Made by a program: the position numbers and the translations under genes. From the NCBI RefSeq assembly GCF_000711955.1, contig NZ_JONR01000006.1:212148-276147 (forward strand): DNA of 64,000 bases, given 5' to 3'. The DNA comes from Nevskia soli DSM 19509 (GTDB lineage Bacteria > Pseudomonadota > Gammaproteobacteria > Nevskiales > Nevskiaceae). Positions 1 to 8,016 of this stretch are shown in pieces. Under the pieces are notes generated by a model, which searched no databases, was not told the DNA's origin, and saw only the letters and a program-made list of their open reading frames with translations. Position 1 is the stretch's first letter. Every line of letters begins with the position of its first letter.

Positions 1-815
1 TCGCGCCGCTGACCAGCATGTACCAGTTCGGCGAAAACGATAAACGCCGCGGCGACGACTGGCGCCCGGAGATCCACGATGCCGACGGCCTGCAGCTATG
101 GACCGGCAGCGGCGAATGGATCTGGCGCCCCCTGGTCAATCCGACCGGTGTGCACACCAATTCCTTCTACGATGAAAACCCGCGCGGCTTCGGCCTGCTG
201 CAACGCGACCGCAACTTCGACCACTACCAGGACGACGGCGTGTTCTACGACAAGCGCCCGAGCCTGTGGGTGGAGCCCCGCGTCGGTCCCGGCGGCGCCG
301 GCTGGGGCAAGGGCGCGGTGATGCTGGTGGAGTTGCCCACCGACGACGAGACCAACGACAACGTCGTCGCCTTCTGGAATCCGGTGGAAAAGCCGCAGGC
401 CGGGCAGGAGCTGCTGTTCGGCTACAAACTGCACTGGTGCCGCACCCCGCCGGTGACCCCGCATCTGGCCACGGTACGGGCCACCCGCGACGGCATCGGC
501 GGCGTCATCGGCCAGGCGCGCAGCTACTTCTCCCGGCGCTTCGCCGTGGATTTCGCCGGCGGCAACCTGGCCATGCTCGGCCCCAACACCAAGGTCGAGG
601 CGGTGATCGAAGCCTCGCGCGGCACGGTGGAAATCACCTCGGCAAGGCCGCTGGCCTCGATCAAGGGCTGGCGCGCGATGTTCGACATCCGCCCCACGGA
701 CGACAGCCTCGACCCGATCAACCTGCGCATGTACCTGAAGAGCGACGGGCAGCCGCTGAGCGAAACCTGGATCTACCAGTGGACGCCGCCGGCGCCGGGC
801 GACCGGAAGTTCTGA
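1..815 (+). CDS. opgG: Periplasmic glucan biosynthesis protein OpgG/OpgD family, C-terminal part
   Basis: This is the last 270 or so residues of an OpgG/OpgD (MdoG) family protein, which in known cases acts in the periplasm on the backbone of osmoregulated periplasmic glucans. The gene starts before the window; the reading frame is open from base 3 and reads APLTSMYQFGEN at the edge. Family landmarks are the runs WRPEIHDADGL, GEWIWRPLVNP, ENPRGFGLLQRDR and ADETND-like TDDETNDNVVAFW. The stop at 813-815 is followed at once by a long palindrome that may end transcription. OpgG and OpgD are close paralogues, and without the N-terminus (Sec or Tat signal) I cannot separate them firmly; the sequence looks slightly more OpgG-like. 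Confidence 0.85.
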   Translation, partial: APLTSMYQFGENDKRRGDDWRPEIHDADGLQLWTGSGEWIWRPLVNPTGVHTNSFYDENPRGFGLLQRDRNFDHYQDDGVFYDKRPSLWVEPRVGPGGAGWGKGAVMLVELPTDDETNDNVVAFWNPVEKPQAGQELLFGYKLHWCRTPPVTPHLATVRATRDGIGGVIGQARSYFSRRFAVDFAGGNLAMLGPNTKVEAVIEASRGTVEITSARPLASIKGWRAMFDIRPTDDSLDPINLRMYLKSDGQPLSETWIYQWTPPAPGDRKF

Positions 816-821
816 AGCTCA

Positions 822-904
822 GGTAGCCCGGGAAGCGCGTAGCGCTACCCGGGGTCGGCGCAAAGGTGCATTCCCGGGTAGCGCTGCGCGCTTCCCGGGC
901 TACC
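822..904. repeat. Long extragenic palindrome (GTAGCCCGGG type)
   Basis: Two arms, 822-854 and 873-904, are near-perfect reverse complements starting GGTAGCCCGGGAAGCGCG and ending in the complementary GGGCTACC. It sits exactly between the convergent opgG and GMC genes, so it can act as a bidirectional terminator or a REP/BIME-like element. It resembles the GTAGGGCGG palindromes elsewhere in the window in layout but not in detail. Confidence 0.8.
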
Positions 905-905
905 T

Positions 906-2501
906 TCAAGCCTTCAACACCCCTGCCAGCTTCGTCGCGTTCTTGCAGGCGAAGCCATAGATCGACAGCTGCGGATTGGCGCCGATGCTGGTCGGGAAAA
1001 TCGAGCCGTCGATGATCGACAGGTTGTCGGCGTGGCGGAAGCGCGCATCGCTGTCCACCACCGTCAGCTTCTCGTCCTCGCCCATGGCGCAACCACCCAT
1101 CAGGTGTGCGGTGAAGACCGGCACGCGCTGCTTGCGGTATTGCAAGCCGCCGATCGCCGTCCTGGTCTGCTCCCAGCTCTCGTAAGGCCGTGAATCCAGG
1201 TGCAGGGGCATCACCTGCTTCGCCCCGGCGGCGAACTGCAGTTCCGCCATGCTCAGGTAGGCGCGGCGGAAGCCGTCCCACATGTAGTCGCTGAAGTCGT
1301 AGTGCAGCACCGGGGCGCCGCTGTCGTCGATTTCGACGCTGCCGCCGGGGCTCTGTTCATCGAAGCCGTCGCGCAGCAGGGCCAGCATCGACTGCATGTT
1401 CGGCAGCTGCGCCATGCCGGTCTTCAACTCCTCGCCGTAGCGGCCGAAGATCACGCTGCCGAGCAGCGGCTGCATCGGCGCCACTTCGATCTTGTAACCG
1501 GCCGGCCCGGTGGCGCCGTGCTTCCACTGGTATTCGTCGGAATACACCGACTGCGGCGCGCCGTAATAGCCTTCCACCTTCTCCGGCATCATCGCCAGCG
1601 ACAGGTTCACCGGGTGGATGCAGGTGCGCTTGCCGATGCGCTGGTGCGGATCGGGGGCGTTGGAGCGCAGCAGCAGCGCCGGGTTGTTGATGGCGCCGCC
1701 GGCCAGCACGTAGTGCCGCGCCTTCACCGTGATGTTCACGCCGCTGCGCTTGACGCCATCCGGGCCCAGCGCTTCGGCGCTGAGGCCGCTGACCTTGCCG
1801 CCGCTGAACTGCAGCTTGCGCACCGAGACGTGGTGCACCAGCTGCGCGCCGTTCTTCAGCGCGGACGGAATGGTGGTGACCAGCATCGACTGCTTGGCGT
1901 TGGTCGGGCAGCCGAGGCCGCAGTAGCCCAGGTTCCAGCAGCCGCGCACATTGCGCGGGATGACATGGGCGGCCCAGCCGAGCTTGTCCGCACCGCGCTT
2001 GAGCGCATCGTTGTTGGCGTTCGGCGGCACCGCCCAGGGCGAGATGCCGAGCCGCTCTTCCATCTGCGCGAACCACGGCGCCATGTCCGCCTCGCCGCCG
2101 CCCTTGAGGGCGAAGGTGTCGGCCCAGTATTGCAGCGTCTGCGGCGGGGTGCGGAAGCTGGAGGTCCAGTTCACCGTGGTCGTGCCGCCGACCGAACGCC
2201 CCTGCAGGATGGCGACGGCGCCGTCCGAGGTGGCGCGACCCGCACCCTCCTGGTACAACTCGCCGTAGGCGCGGGCATCGTTCATGTCCTTGAAGTTTGC
2301 CGCGGTCTGCAGCGGCCCCTCTTCCAGGATCAGCACTTTCAGCCCGGCGGCGCTGAGGATTTCAGCGGCGGTGCCGCCGCCTGCGCCGCTGCCGATGATG
2401 GCGACATCGGCCTCATAGGTCTGGTCCTGCTTCAGGGTCGAGGCGTCGACGACCTTCCAGCCGTCGGCAATGCCCTTGGTGTAGATATCGTCAATGGCCA
2501 T
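906..2501 (-). CDS. GMC-family FAD-dependent oxidoreductase
   Basis: A 531-residue flavoprotein of the glucose-methanol-choline oxidoreductase family, which oxidises an alcohol or sugar hydroxyl. The N-terminal Rossmann motif is GSGAGGGTAAE at about residues 37-47, followed by the acidic residue of LILEEGP. The C-terminal region has HLMGGCAMG, with the family's conserved histidine, and a SIFPTSIGANPQLS segment near the end. It begins 8 bases after the stop of the upstream Tat-signal protein, so the two are co-transcribed. This matches membrane-associated dehydrogenases in which a large GMC subunit pairs with a small Tat-exported subunit. The substrate cannot be told from sequence. It has no export signal of its own, so it may be carried out with its partner. 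Confidence 0.85.
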   Translation of the reverse strand: MAIDDIYTKGIADGWKVVDASTLKQDQTYEADVAIIGSGAGGGTAAEILSAAGLKVLILEEGPLQTAANFKDMNDARAYGELYQEGAGRATSDGAVAILQGRSVGGTTTVNWTSSFRTPPQTLQYWADTFALKGGGEADMAPWFAQMEERLGISPWAVPPNANNDALKRGADKLGWAAHVIPRNVRGCWNLGYCGLGCPTNAKQSMLVTTIPSALKNGAQLVHHVSVRKLQFSGGKVSGLSAEALGPDGVKRSGVNITVKARHYVLAGGAINNPALLLRSNAPDPHQRIGKRTCIHPVNLSLAMMPEKVEGYYGAPQSVYSDEYQWKHGATGPAGYKIEVAPMQPLLGSVIFGRYGEELKTGMAQLPNMQSMLALLRDGFDEQSPGGSVEIDDSGAPVLHYDFSDYMWDGFRRAYLSMAELQFAAGAKQVMPLHLDSRPYESWEQTRTAIGGLQYRKQRVPVFTAHLMGGCAMGEDEKLTVVDSDARFRHADNLSIIDGSIFPTSIGANPQLSIYGFACKNATKLAGVLKA

Positions 2502-2509
2502 GGGGGTTG

Positions 2510-3106
2510 TTAGCTGTTGAACACCTGATAGGGACCCGGCGGCGGACCGGGATAGTTGGCCGCTGCCCAGCCGGCCGGCGTGCCGTAGAACGAGCCGGCC
2601 ACCAGTTTGATCAGCGCGCGATAGCCGGTATTGAGCACGGCGAAGGAACTGCCGCGCCAGCGTTCGAGGAAGGCCTGCACCTGCGCCGGAGTGGATTCTT
2701 CCCAGGGACCGATGCCGGCCATCAGGCGGCGCGTCAGGCGCATGTTGAGCAGGTCGAACAGCTGCGCCAGGGCCTTCTGCGAAGGCAGGCCGAGGCGATA
2801 GCCGCTCAGGTCGATGCGGTGCAGCAGATCGTCCAGCAGGCGGTCACGCTCCATGCCAGCGGCGGGCAGCAGCGAGCCGAGCACGCCCGGCAGCAGGGCG
2901 CGCAGGAACGGCAGGTCGGCATCGCGCAGGAACTTGTAGCCGGCGGCGGTGGCCTCGGTGCGCCCGGTGCAGCCGCTCAGGGTCGCCGTGGCGCCGGCCG
3001 CGCCAAGCAGCAACGAGCCGAACAGGCCCGTTTGCAGCAGCGTACGGCGGGTAGCGTCGACCGTCTCCGGCCCTGCTCCGGCCTCGGAGCTCGGAAGATT
3101 CCGCAT
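2510..3106 (-). CDS. Tat-signal lipoprotein-like small subunit of a GMC dehydrogenase (gluconate 2-dehydrogenase subunit 3-like)
   Basis: A 198-residue protein that looks like the small partner subunit found before GMC dehydrogenases (gluconate 2-dehydrogenase subunit 3 family). The N-terminus has a twin-arginine stretch RRTLLQ at about residues 20-25, a hydrophobic segment, and LSGC, a possible lipobox, so it may be Tat-exported and lipidated. I chose the ATG at 3104-3106 because GGGGAGA lies 6 bases upstream; the frame is open further but reads low-complexity sequence there. The GMC gene follows 8 bases after the stop. It is divergent from tesB across 145 bases. The body (residues 45-198) is helical with no visible cofactor motif; its likely job is folding, export or anchoring of the flavoprotein. 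Confidence 0.75.
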   Translation of the reverse strand: MRNLPSSEAGAGPETVDATRRTLLQTGLFGSLLLGAAGATATLSGCTGRTEATAAGYKFLRDADLPFLRALLPGVLGSLLPAAGMERDRLLDDLLHRIDLSGYRLGLPSQKALAQLFDLLNMRLTRRLMAGIGPWEESTPAQVQAFLERWRGSSFAVLNTGYRALIKLVAGSFYGTPAGWAAANYPGPPPGPYQVFNS

Positions 3107-3251
3107 CTGTTCTCCCCGGTTGCGGGATAATGTAATCCGGCGCAGGTGTTCTGCCGGTCGCGGATGATAATCAGGCTCGTCGCCAAAAGCGATTGCCCGG
3201 AAAGCCCGCTTACCGGCGCGCCGGCCATACAACCCAAGTGAAGGACCAGCG

Positions 3252-4127
3252 ATGAACCGCGTGCTCGAGGACCTCGTCAACCTGCTCGACCTCGAAGCCC
3301 TGGAAGACAATATGTTCCGCGGCCAGTCGCGCGATCTCGGCGGCAAGAGCGTGTTCGGCGGCCAGGTCATCGGCCAGGCCCTGGTGGCAGCCGGTCGCAC
3401 CGTGGCAGGCTCGGTGGTGCATTCCCTGCATGCCTACTTCCTGCGCCCCGGCGACATGGCCCTGCCGATCGTCTATGAAGTGGATCGGGTGCGCGACGGC
3501 CGCAGTTTCACCGCGCGCCGGGTGCAGGCGATCCAGCACGGCCAGCCGATCCTGTCGATGATCGCCTCGTTCCACCGGCCGGAGGAGGGCGTCGAGCACC
3601 AGATGCCGATGCCGCAGGTACCGCCGCCCGAATCGCTGCGCCCGCAGCGCGAGCTGGCAGAGGAATGGATCCTGGCGCGACCGGATATCCATCCGCGCGC
3701 CAAAGACGCGATGCTGCGCACCCTGGCCATCGAGTTCCGCCCGGTGACGCCGTGGAATCCCCTGCAGCCGGAAGTCGGCGGCCTGACGCAGAACCTGTGG
3801 TTCCGCGCCGCCGGCCAGTTGCCGGACGACCCCATGCTGCACCGCTGCGTACTGGCCTATGCCTCGGACTTCAACCTGCTGTCCACCGCGCTGCGGCCGC
3901 ACGCCATGTCCTTTCTCGATCCCGCCAACGCCGTCGCCAGCATCGACCACGCCCTCTGGTTCCATCGCGACGTGCGTGCCGACGACTGGTTGCTCTACGC
4001 CATGGACTCGCCCTCGGCGCAGGGCTCCCGCGGCCTGTCGCGCGGCCTGATCTACGACCGCGGCGGCCGCCTGGTGGCCAGCGTGGTGCAGGAAAACCTG
4101 ATGCGGCGGATGCAGCCCGGCGGCTGA
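3252..4127 (+). CDS. tesB: Acyl-CoA thioesterase II
   Basis: A 291-residue double-hotdog thioesterase that hydrolyses medium and long acyl-CoA to free fatty acid and CoA in the cytoplasm. The first hotdog holds RGQSRDLGGKSVFGGQVIGQAL near residues 23-44 and SLHAYFLRPGD. The second holds YASDFNLL, SIDHALWFHR and SVVQENLMR, which carry the Asp, the Ser/Thr-equivalent and the Gln of the TesB catalytic triad. Length matches E. coli TesB (about 286 residues). It starts 12 bases after a purine-rich AAGTGAAGGA stretch. It is a single-gene unit, divergent from the Tat/GMC pair. Confidence 0.93.
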   Translation: MNRVLEDLVNLLDLEALEDNMFRGQSRDLGGKSVFGGQVIGQALVAAGRTVAGSVVHSLHAYFLRPGDMALPIVYEVDRVRDGRSFTARRVQAIQHGQPILSMIASFHRPEEGVEHQMPMPQVPPPESLRPQRELAEEWILARPDIHPRAKDAMLRTLAIEFRPVTPWNPLQPEVGGLTQNLWFRAAGQLPDDPMLHRCVLAYASDFNLLSTALRPHAMSFLDPANAVASIDHALWFHRDVRADDWLLYAMDSPSAQGSRGLSRGLIYDRGGRLVASVVQENLMRRMQPGG

Positions 4128-4241
4128 GGCCGCCGGTCCCGGTCTTTGGCCGGACGCAGCCTGACATTGTCTCCGCGGCAAATGCCAGCAGCCCCCGGCC
4201 TGTACAGAATCGCGGCCAAATAAAACCGGCTGCCTCGGCAG

Positions 4242-4271
4242 CCGTGGTCCGTGGTCCGTGGTCCGTGGTCC
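4242..4271 (+). repeat. Short tandem repeat of CCGTGGT
   Basis: Four consecutive copies of a 7-base unit (CCGTGGT) lie directly upstream of the hydrolase gene's ribosome binding site at 4273-4279. A small hairpin, GGCTGC/GCAGCC, ends where the repeat begins. Because it sits in the 5' leader, a change in copy number would alter the spacing of promoter and leader but not a reading frame. Confidence 0.7.
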
Positions 4272-4287
4272 TGGGGAGAAGCTCGTG

Positions 4288-5226
4288 ATGCGCAAGGCAT
4301 TGAAGCTGGTATTACTGCTGCTGGCGATTTTTGTCGTGGTCTACGGCGTCTTCGACTTCTTCCTCCCGGCCCGCTTCGCCGAAGCCGCGCTGGGCGCCGA
4401 GCGCAGCGCCGCCGGCTTGCAGCGCAAGGAAGCCAATATCCCCGGCTTCAACGTCGCCTACCTCGAAGGCGGCCAGGGCCAGCCCTTGCTGCTGCTCCAT
4501 GGTTTCGGCGCGGACAAGGACAACTGGACCCGCGTGGCCCGCTATCTGACTCCGCATTTCCATGTCTACGCCATCGACCTGCCAGGCTATGGGGAAAGCA
4601 CCAAGCCGTCGCCGGAGCAGAGCCGCATCGGGGACCAGGTGGTCTACGTCAGCCAGATCGCCGCGGCCCTGGGCCTGGACCATTTCAACCTGGGCGGCAA
4701 CTCGATGGGCGGCTGGATCGCCGGCGCCTACGCCGCCGCGCATCCGGAACAGGTCGACAGCCTGTGGCTGCTGGCCCCGGCGGGAGTCTCCACCGCGCAG
4801 GACAGCGATCTGGTCACGATCGTCAAGAAGGGCGGGCATGTGCCGCTGATTGCGCGGACCCCGGAGGAATACCAGGAACTGCTGGACTTCGTCTTCGTGC
4901 ATCGCCCCTACGTGCCGCATGCGCTGATCACCGTCCTGGCGCAACACGCGGCGGAAAGTTACGACTTCAACCAGAAAGTCTTCGCCGAACTGGTCAAGGA
5001 TGCGCCGCTGGAGCCGCAGGTGAAGAACCTGGCCACGCCGACCCTGATCGTATGGGGCGATCACGACCGCGCCCTGCACTACTCCGGCGCCGAAATCCTG
5101 CACCGGCTCCTGCCCAATTCCCAGGTCGTCATCCTGCCGGACATGGGGCATCTGCCGATGCTCGAAGCGCCGGCGCAGGTGGCGGCCGACTACATCAAAT
5201 TCCACGATTCGCTGGCCAGGCACTAA
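4288..5226 (+). CDS. Alpha/beta-fold hydrolase with N-terminal membrane anchor
   Basis: A 312-residue alpha/beta hydrolase. It starts with a basic MRK and about 17 hydrophobic residues (4-25), which read as a signal anchor or uncleaved signal, so the enzyme probably faces the periplasm or lies on the inner membrane. The oxyanion region is LLLLHGFGADKDNW. The nucleophile elbow is GGNSMGG (Ser139), the acid is in VWGDHDRALH and the catalytic His in DMGHLPML. I placed the start at 4288 because GGGGAGA precedes it by 8 bases; a start at 4258 would read through the tandem repeat. The substrate is unknown; lipase/esterase or C-C hydrolase members share this plan. A strong terminator follows. Confidence 0.85.
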   Translation: MRKALKLVLLLLAIFVVVYGVFDFFLPARFAEAALGAERSAAGLQRKEANIPGFNVAYLEGGQGQPLLLLHGFGADKDNWTRVARYLTPHFHVYAIDLPGYGESTKPSPEQSRIGDQVVYVSQIAAALGLDHFNLGGNSMGGWIAGAYAAAHPEQVDSLWLLAPAGVSTAQDSDLVTIVKKGGHVPLIARTPEEYQELLDFVFVHRPYVPHALITVLAQHAAESYDFNQKVFAELVKDAPLEPQVKNLATPTLIVWGDHDRALHYSGAEILHRLLPNSQVVILPDMGHLPMLEAPAQVAADYIKFHDSLARH

Positions 5227-5246
5227 AACCGCGGCGCCCGCGATCA

Positions 5247-5283
5247 AGGCGGCTTCCGGGATCGCCCGGGAGCCGCTTTTTGT
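5247..5283 (+). terminator. Rho-independent terminator after the hydrolase gene
   Basis: A stem GCGGCTTCCGGG pairs with CCCGGGAGCCGC around a 4-base loop, followed by TTTTT. It lies 20 bases after the hydrolase stop and before the yheS start. Confidence 0.9.
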
Positions 5284-5324
5284 TGCTCCGCACAATAGCA
5301 GCCCCGGCAAGCTAAAATGCGCGA

Positions 5325-7208
5325 ATGATCTCCCTGACCCAAGCCACGCTGCGGCGCGGCGCGCGTACCCTGCTGGAAAGCGCCACTTTCACCATTCACC
5401 CGGGTTGGCGCACCGGCGTGGTCGGCCGCAATGGAACGGGTAAATCGACCCTGTTCGCCGCCATTCTGGGCGAATTGCATGCCGATAAGGGCAATGTTTC
5501 GGTTCTGAAGAACCTGGCCATTGCCACCGTGGCGCAGGAAACCCCGGCCCTGCCGGACGCCGCCATCGAGTTCGCGCTGGATGGCGATTTCGAGCTGCGC
5601 GACCTGGAACGGCGCCTGGTCATCGCCGAAGATGCGCACGACGCCGACAAGATCGGCTCGATCCACGAGCGGCTCGGCACCATCGGCGGCTACGCCGCGC
5701 GCTCCCGCGCCGCCCGCCTGCTGCACGGCCTGGGCTTCTCGGCCGAGGCGCAGGAGCGCGCCGTCGCCGACTTCTCCGGCGGCTGGCGCATGCGCCTCAA
5801 CCTGGCGCGCGCGCTGATGTGCCGCTCCGACCTGCTGCTGCTCGACGAACCGACCAACCATCTGGACCTGGACGCGGTGATCTGGCTGCAGGACTGGCTG
5901 GTGGAATACCCCGGCACCCTGCTGGTGATCTCGCATGACCGCGAGTTCCTCGACGCGGTGACCACCCACACGCTGCACCTGGAAGGCACCAGCGCCACCC
6001 TCTACACCGGCAACTATTCGCAATTCGAGCGCATCCGCGCCGAGAAGATGGCGCTGCAGACCGCCACCCACGCCAAGCAGCAGCGCCAGGTGGCGCACCT
6101 GCAGAAATTCATCAACCGCTTCAAGGCCCAGGCCACCAAGGCCACCCAGGCGCAGAGCCGCATCAAGCAGCTGGAGCGCATGGAGCTGGTCGCCCCGGCC
6201 CACGCCGATTCCGAATTCTCCTTCGAATTCCCCACCCCGGACCGCCTGCCCTCGCCGCTGATCCGCTTCGACGAAGTCGACGCCGGCTACCCCGGCAAGA
6301 CCATCCTGCACAAGCTGCGCATGCTCGTCGCCCCCGGCGAACGCATCGGCCTGCTCGGTCCCAACGGCGCCGGCAAGTCGACCCTGGTGCGCACCCTGGC
6401 GGGCGAGCTGGAAGCGCAGGTCGGCAAGATCATGCGCGACCCGTACCTGCGCATCGGCTACTTCGCCCAGCACCAGCTGGAACAGCTCGACCCCAAGGCC
6501 TCGGCGGTCCTGCACCTGCGCCGCCTCGACCCGAAGGCCAGCGAGCAGTCGCTGCGCGACTTCCTCGGCGGCTTCAACTTCCGCGGCGACCGCGCCTTCG
6601 AGGCCATCGCCCCGTTCTCCGGCGGCGAGAAGGCGCGCCTGGCCCTGGCGATGGTGGTGTTCCAGAAGCCCAACCTGCTGCTGCTCGACGAGCCGACCAA
6701 CCATCTCGATCTGGACATGCGCCATGCGCTGGAAACCGCGCTGATGGACTACGCCGGCGCCGTGGTGCTGGTCTCGCATGACCGCCACCTGCTCTCCAGC
6801 ACCTGCGACTCGCTCTGGCTGGTGGCCGACGGCCGCTGCCAGGAATTCGAAGGCGACCTCACCGACTACGCCCGCTGGCTCGGCACGCGCGACACCACCA
6901 AGGACAGTTCGCCGAAGAACAGCAACCGCACCTCGGCCAAGGACGAGCGCCGCGCCGCCGCCGACCAGCGCGTGGCGGTGCGCAATCACAAGGACGCCAT
7001 CAAGAAGCTCGACACGCAGATGGCCCGCATGCAGAAAGACCTGGCCGCGCTCGACGCCCGCCTCGCCGATCCCGTCATGTACGAAGCCAGCCGCAGCGCC
7101 GAAGTGGCGAAACTGCTCAAGGAGCAGGGCGAGCTGAAGAAGAAGCTGGCGAAGATGGAAGAGGAATGGCTGGCGGCTTCGGAGCAGCTGGCCACGCTGG
7201 AAGCGTAG
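5325..7208 (+). CDS. yheS: ABC-F family ATPase, YheS type
   Basis: A 627-residue soluble ABC-F protein with two ATPase domains and no membrane segments; members bind the ribosomal E site and help stalled or antibiotic-blocked translation. Domain 1 has GRNGTGKST (about residues 36-44), FSGGWRMRLNLA and LLLLDEPTNHLDLD. Domain 2 has GPNGAGKST, FSGGEKARLALA and a second LLLLDEPTNHLDLD. The linker between them is rich in Lys/Gln. The length, and segments such as VAQETPALP, LLHGLGF, IKQLERMELVAPAHAD and GYFAQHQLEQL, fit YheS better than Uup or EttA. The C-terminal 100 residues form a charged coiled coil (KKLDTQMARMQKDL). It stands alone between a terminator and a hairpin repeat. Confidence 0.92.
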   Translation: MISLTQATLRRGARTLLESATFTIHPGWRTGVVGRNGTGKSTLFAAILGELHADKGNVSVLKNLAIATVAQETPALPDAAIEFALDGDFELRDLERRLVIAEDAHDADKIGSIHERLGTIGGYAARSRAARLLHGLGFSAEAQERAVADFSGGWRMRLNLARALMCRSDLLLLDEPTNHLDLDAVIWLQDWLVEYPGTLLVISHDREFLDAVTTHTLHLEGTSATLYTGNYSQFERIRAEKMALQTATHAKQQRQVAHLQKFINRFKAQATKATQAQSRIKQLERMELVAPAHADSEFSFEFPTPDRLPSPLIRFDEVDAGYPGKTILHKLRMLVAPGERIGLLGPNGAGKSTLVRTLAGELEAQVGKIMRDPYLRIGYFAQHQLEQLDPKASAVLHLRRLDPKASEQSLRDFLGGFNFRGDRAFEAIAPFSGGEKARLALAMVVFQKPNLLLLDEPTNHLDLDMRHALETALMDYAGAVVLVSHDRHLLSSTCDSLWLVADGRCQEFEGDLTDYARWLGTRDTTKDSSPKNSNRTSAKDERRAAADQRVAVRNHKDAIKKLDTQMARMQKDLAALDARLADPVMYEASRSAEVAKLLKEQGELKKKLAKMEEEWLAASEQLATLEA

Positions 7209-7280
7209 CGCCCCATCAAGCAGCTTGGCTGCGACAATCTTTCAACGATCGTAAAAGCGGTGGCATAGTAACTCTACGTC

Positions 7281-7321
7281 CCCTCTCCCCACGCACGTGG
7301 GGAGAGGGTTAGGGTGAGGGG
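7281..7321. repeat. Family A hairpin repeat, copy 1 (left of DUF559 gene)
   Basis: The stem CCCTCTCCCC(ACG)/(CGT)GGGGAGAGGG is followed by the tail TTAGGGTGAGGGG. It has the opposite orientation to the copy at 7695-7737, so the two form an inverted pair around the gene between them. Confidence 0.85.
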
Positions 7322-7340
7322 CTCCGCCGCCAGATCGAGC

Positions 7341-7691
7341 ATGCGCAATCATCGTACGCCGCTAACTTCTCTCGCCCGCAACCTACGCAGCAACTCCACC
7401 GACGCTGAGCGCCTGATCTGGCGCTCGCTACGCAACCGCACCTTGTTCAGTTGCAAGTTCCGCCGCCAATATCCGATCGGCCCTTACATTGCGGATTTTG
7501 CATGCGTCGAGAAACGGCTGATCGTCGAACTAGATGGCGGCCAACATGCAGATAATGTGATTCAGGACGAAGCTCGTACGGCTTTTCTTCAAACCCAGGG
7601 CTATCGGGTTCTCAGGTTCTGGAACAACGATGTACTGTCCCAAACTGCAGCCGTACTTGAAGCGATACACGGAGCAGTAAACGGCGAGTGA
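7341..7691 (+). CDS. DUF559 domain protein (Vsr/restriction-endonuclease-like fold)
   Basis: A 116-residue DUF559 protein, a family with the PD-(D/E)xK-like fold of very-short-patch-repair endonucleases; in-cell function is not established. Visible family features are the N-terminal LARNLRSNSTDAERLIWRSLR, then FRRQYPIGPYIADF, the acidic strand LIVELDGGQH with the likely metal-binding D/E residues, and GYRVLRFWNNDVL near the end. The start at 7341 is chosen because upstream codons are inside the hairpin repeat; there is no good ribosome site. The gene is boxed by inverted family A hairpins 20 bases upstream and 4 bases downstream. Its codon use is less GC-rich than its neighbours, which suggests acquisition with the repeats. 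Confidence 0.8.
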   Translation: MRNHRTPLTSLARNLRSNSTDAERLIWRSLRNRTLFSCKFRRQYPIGPYIADFACVEKRLIVELDGGQHADNVIQDEARTAFLQTQGYRVLRFWNNDVLSQTAAVLEAIHGAVNGE

Positions 7692-7694
7692 GCC

Positions 7695-7737
7695 GCCCCT
7701 CACCCCGGCCCTCTCCCCATCTTCGATGGGGAGAGGG
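7695..7737. repeat. Family A hairpin repeat, copy 2 (right of DUF559 gene)
   Basis: The lead CCCCTCACCCCGGCC is followed by the stem CCCTCTCCCCATC/GATGGGGAGAGGG. It is the inverted partner of the copy at 7281-7321. Confidence 0.85.
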
Positions 7738-7743
7738 AGAAAA

Positions 7744-8016
7744 CTAGTCAGGCCGCGTCGCCAGTTCCAGCCTGTCCAGATAAGCCAGTGCGAACTCGCG
7801 TCCCGCCAGGCCTTTCTCGGCGCCGCACATCTCGGTACGCGCCTTGAGCCCGCCGCAGACGAGTGGCCGGCGCGGATCATTGAAAATCATGCAGCGAAAA
7901 TCCTCGGCCAGCTGCACGCAGCGCACGCCTGCCGGCTTGCCGTCCGGCATGCCGGGGATCGCCGACGAGATGGAGGGCGCGATGCAGCAGGCGCCGCAGC
8001 TTGCACGACACTCCAT
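7744..8016 (-). CDS. YkgJ-type cysteine-cluster protein
   Basis: A 90-residue protein of the YkgJ/UPF0153 family, small Cys-rich proteins presumed to bind zinc or an Fe-S centre. Cysteines lie in ECRASCGACC at the N-terminus, then GVRCVQL, FRCMIF, VCGG and EMCGAEKG. The start is set at 8016 because its ATG overlaps the LysR stop as TGATG, a typical translational coupling; alternative starts at 8022 (ATG) and 8046 (GTG) would overlap LysR more. It is the distal gene of a two-gene unit with the LysR regulator, which may mean the pair respond to the same redox signal. The biochemical role is unknown. Confidence 0.8.
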   Translation of the reverse strand: MECRASCGACCIAPSISSAIPGMPDGKPAGVRCVQLAEDFRCMIFNDPRRPLVCGGLKARTEMCGAEKGLAGREFALAYLDRLELATRPD

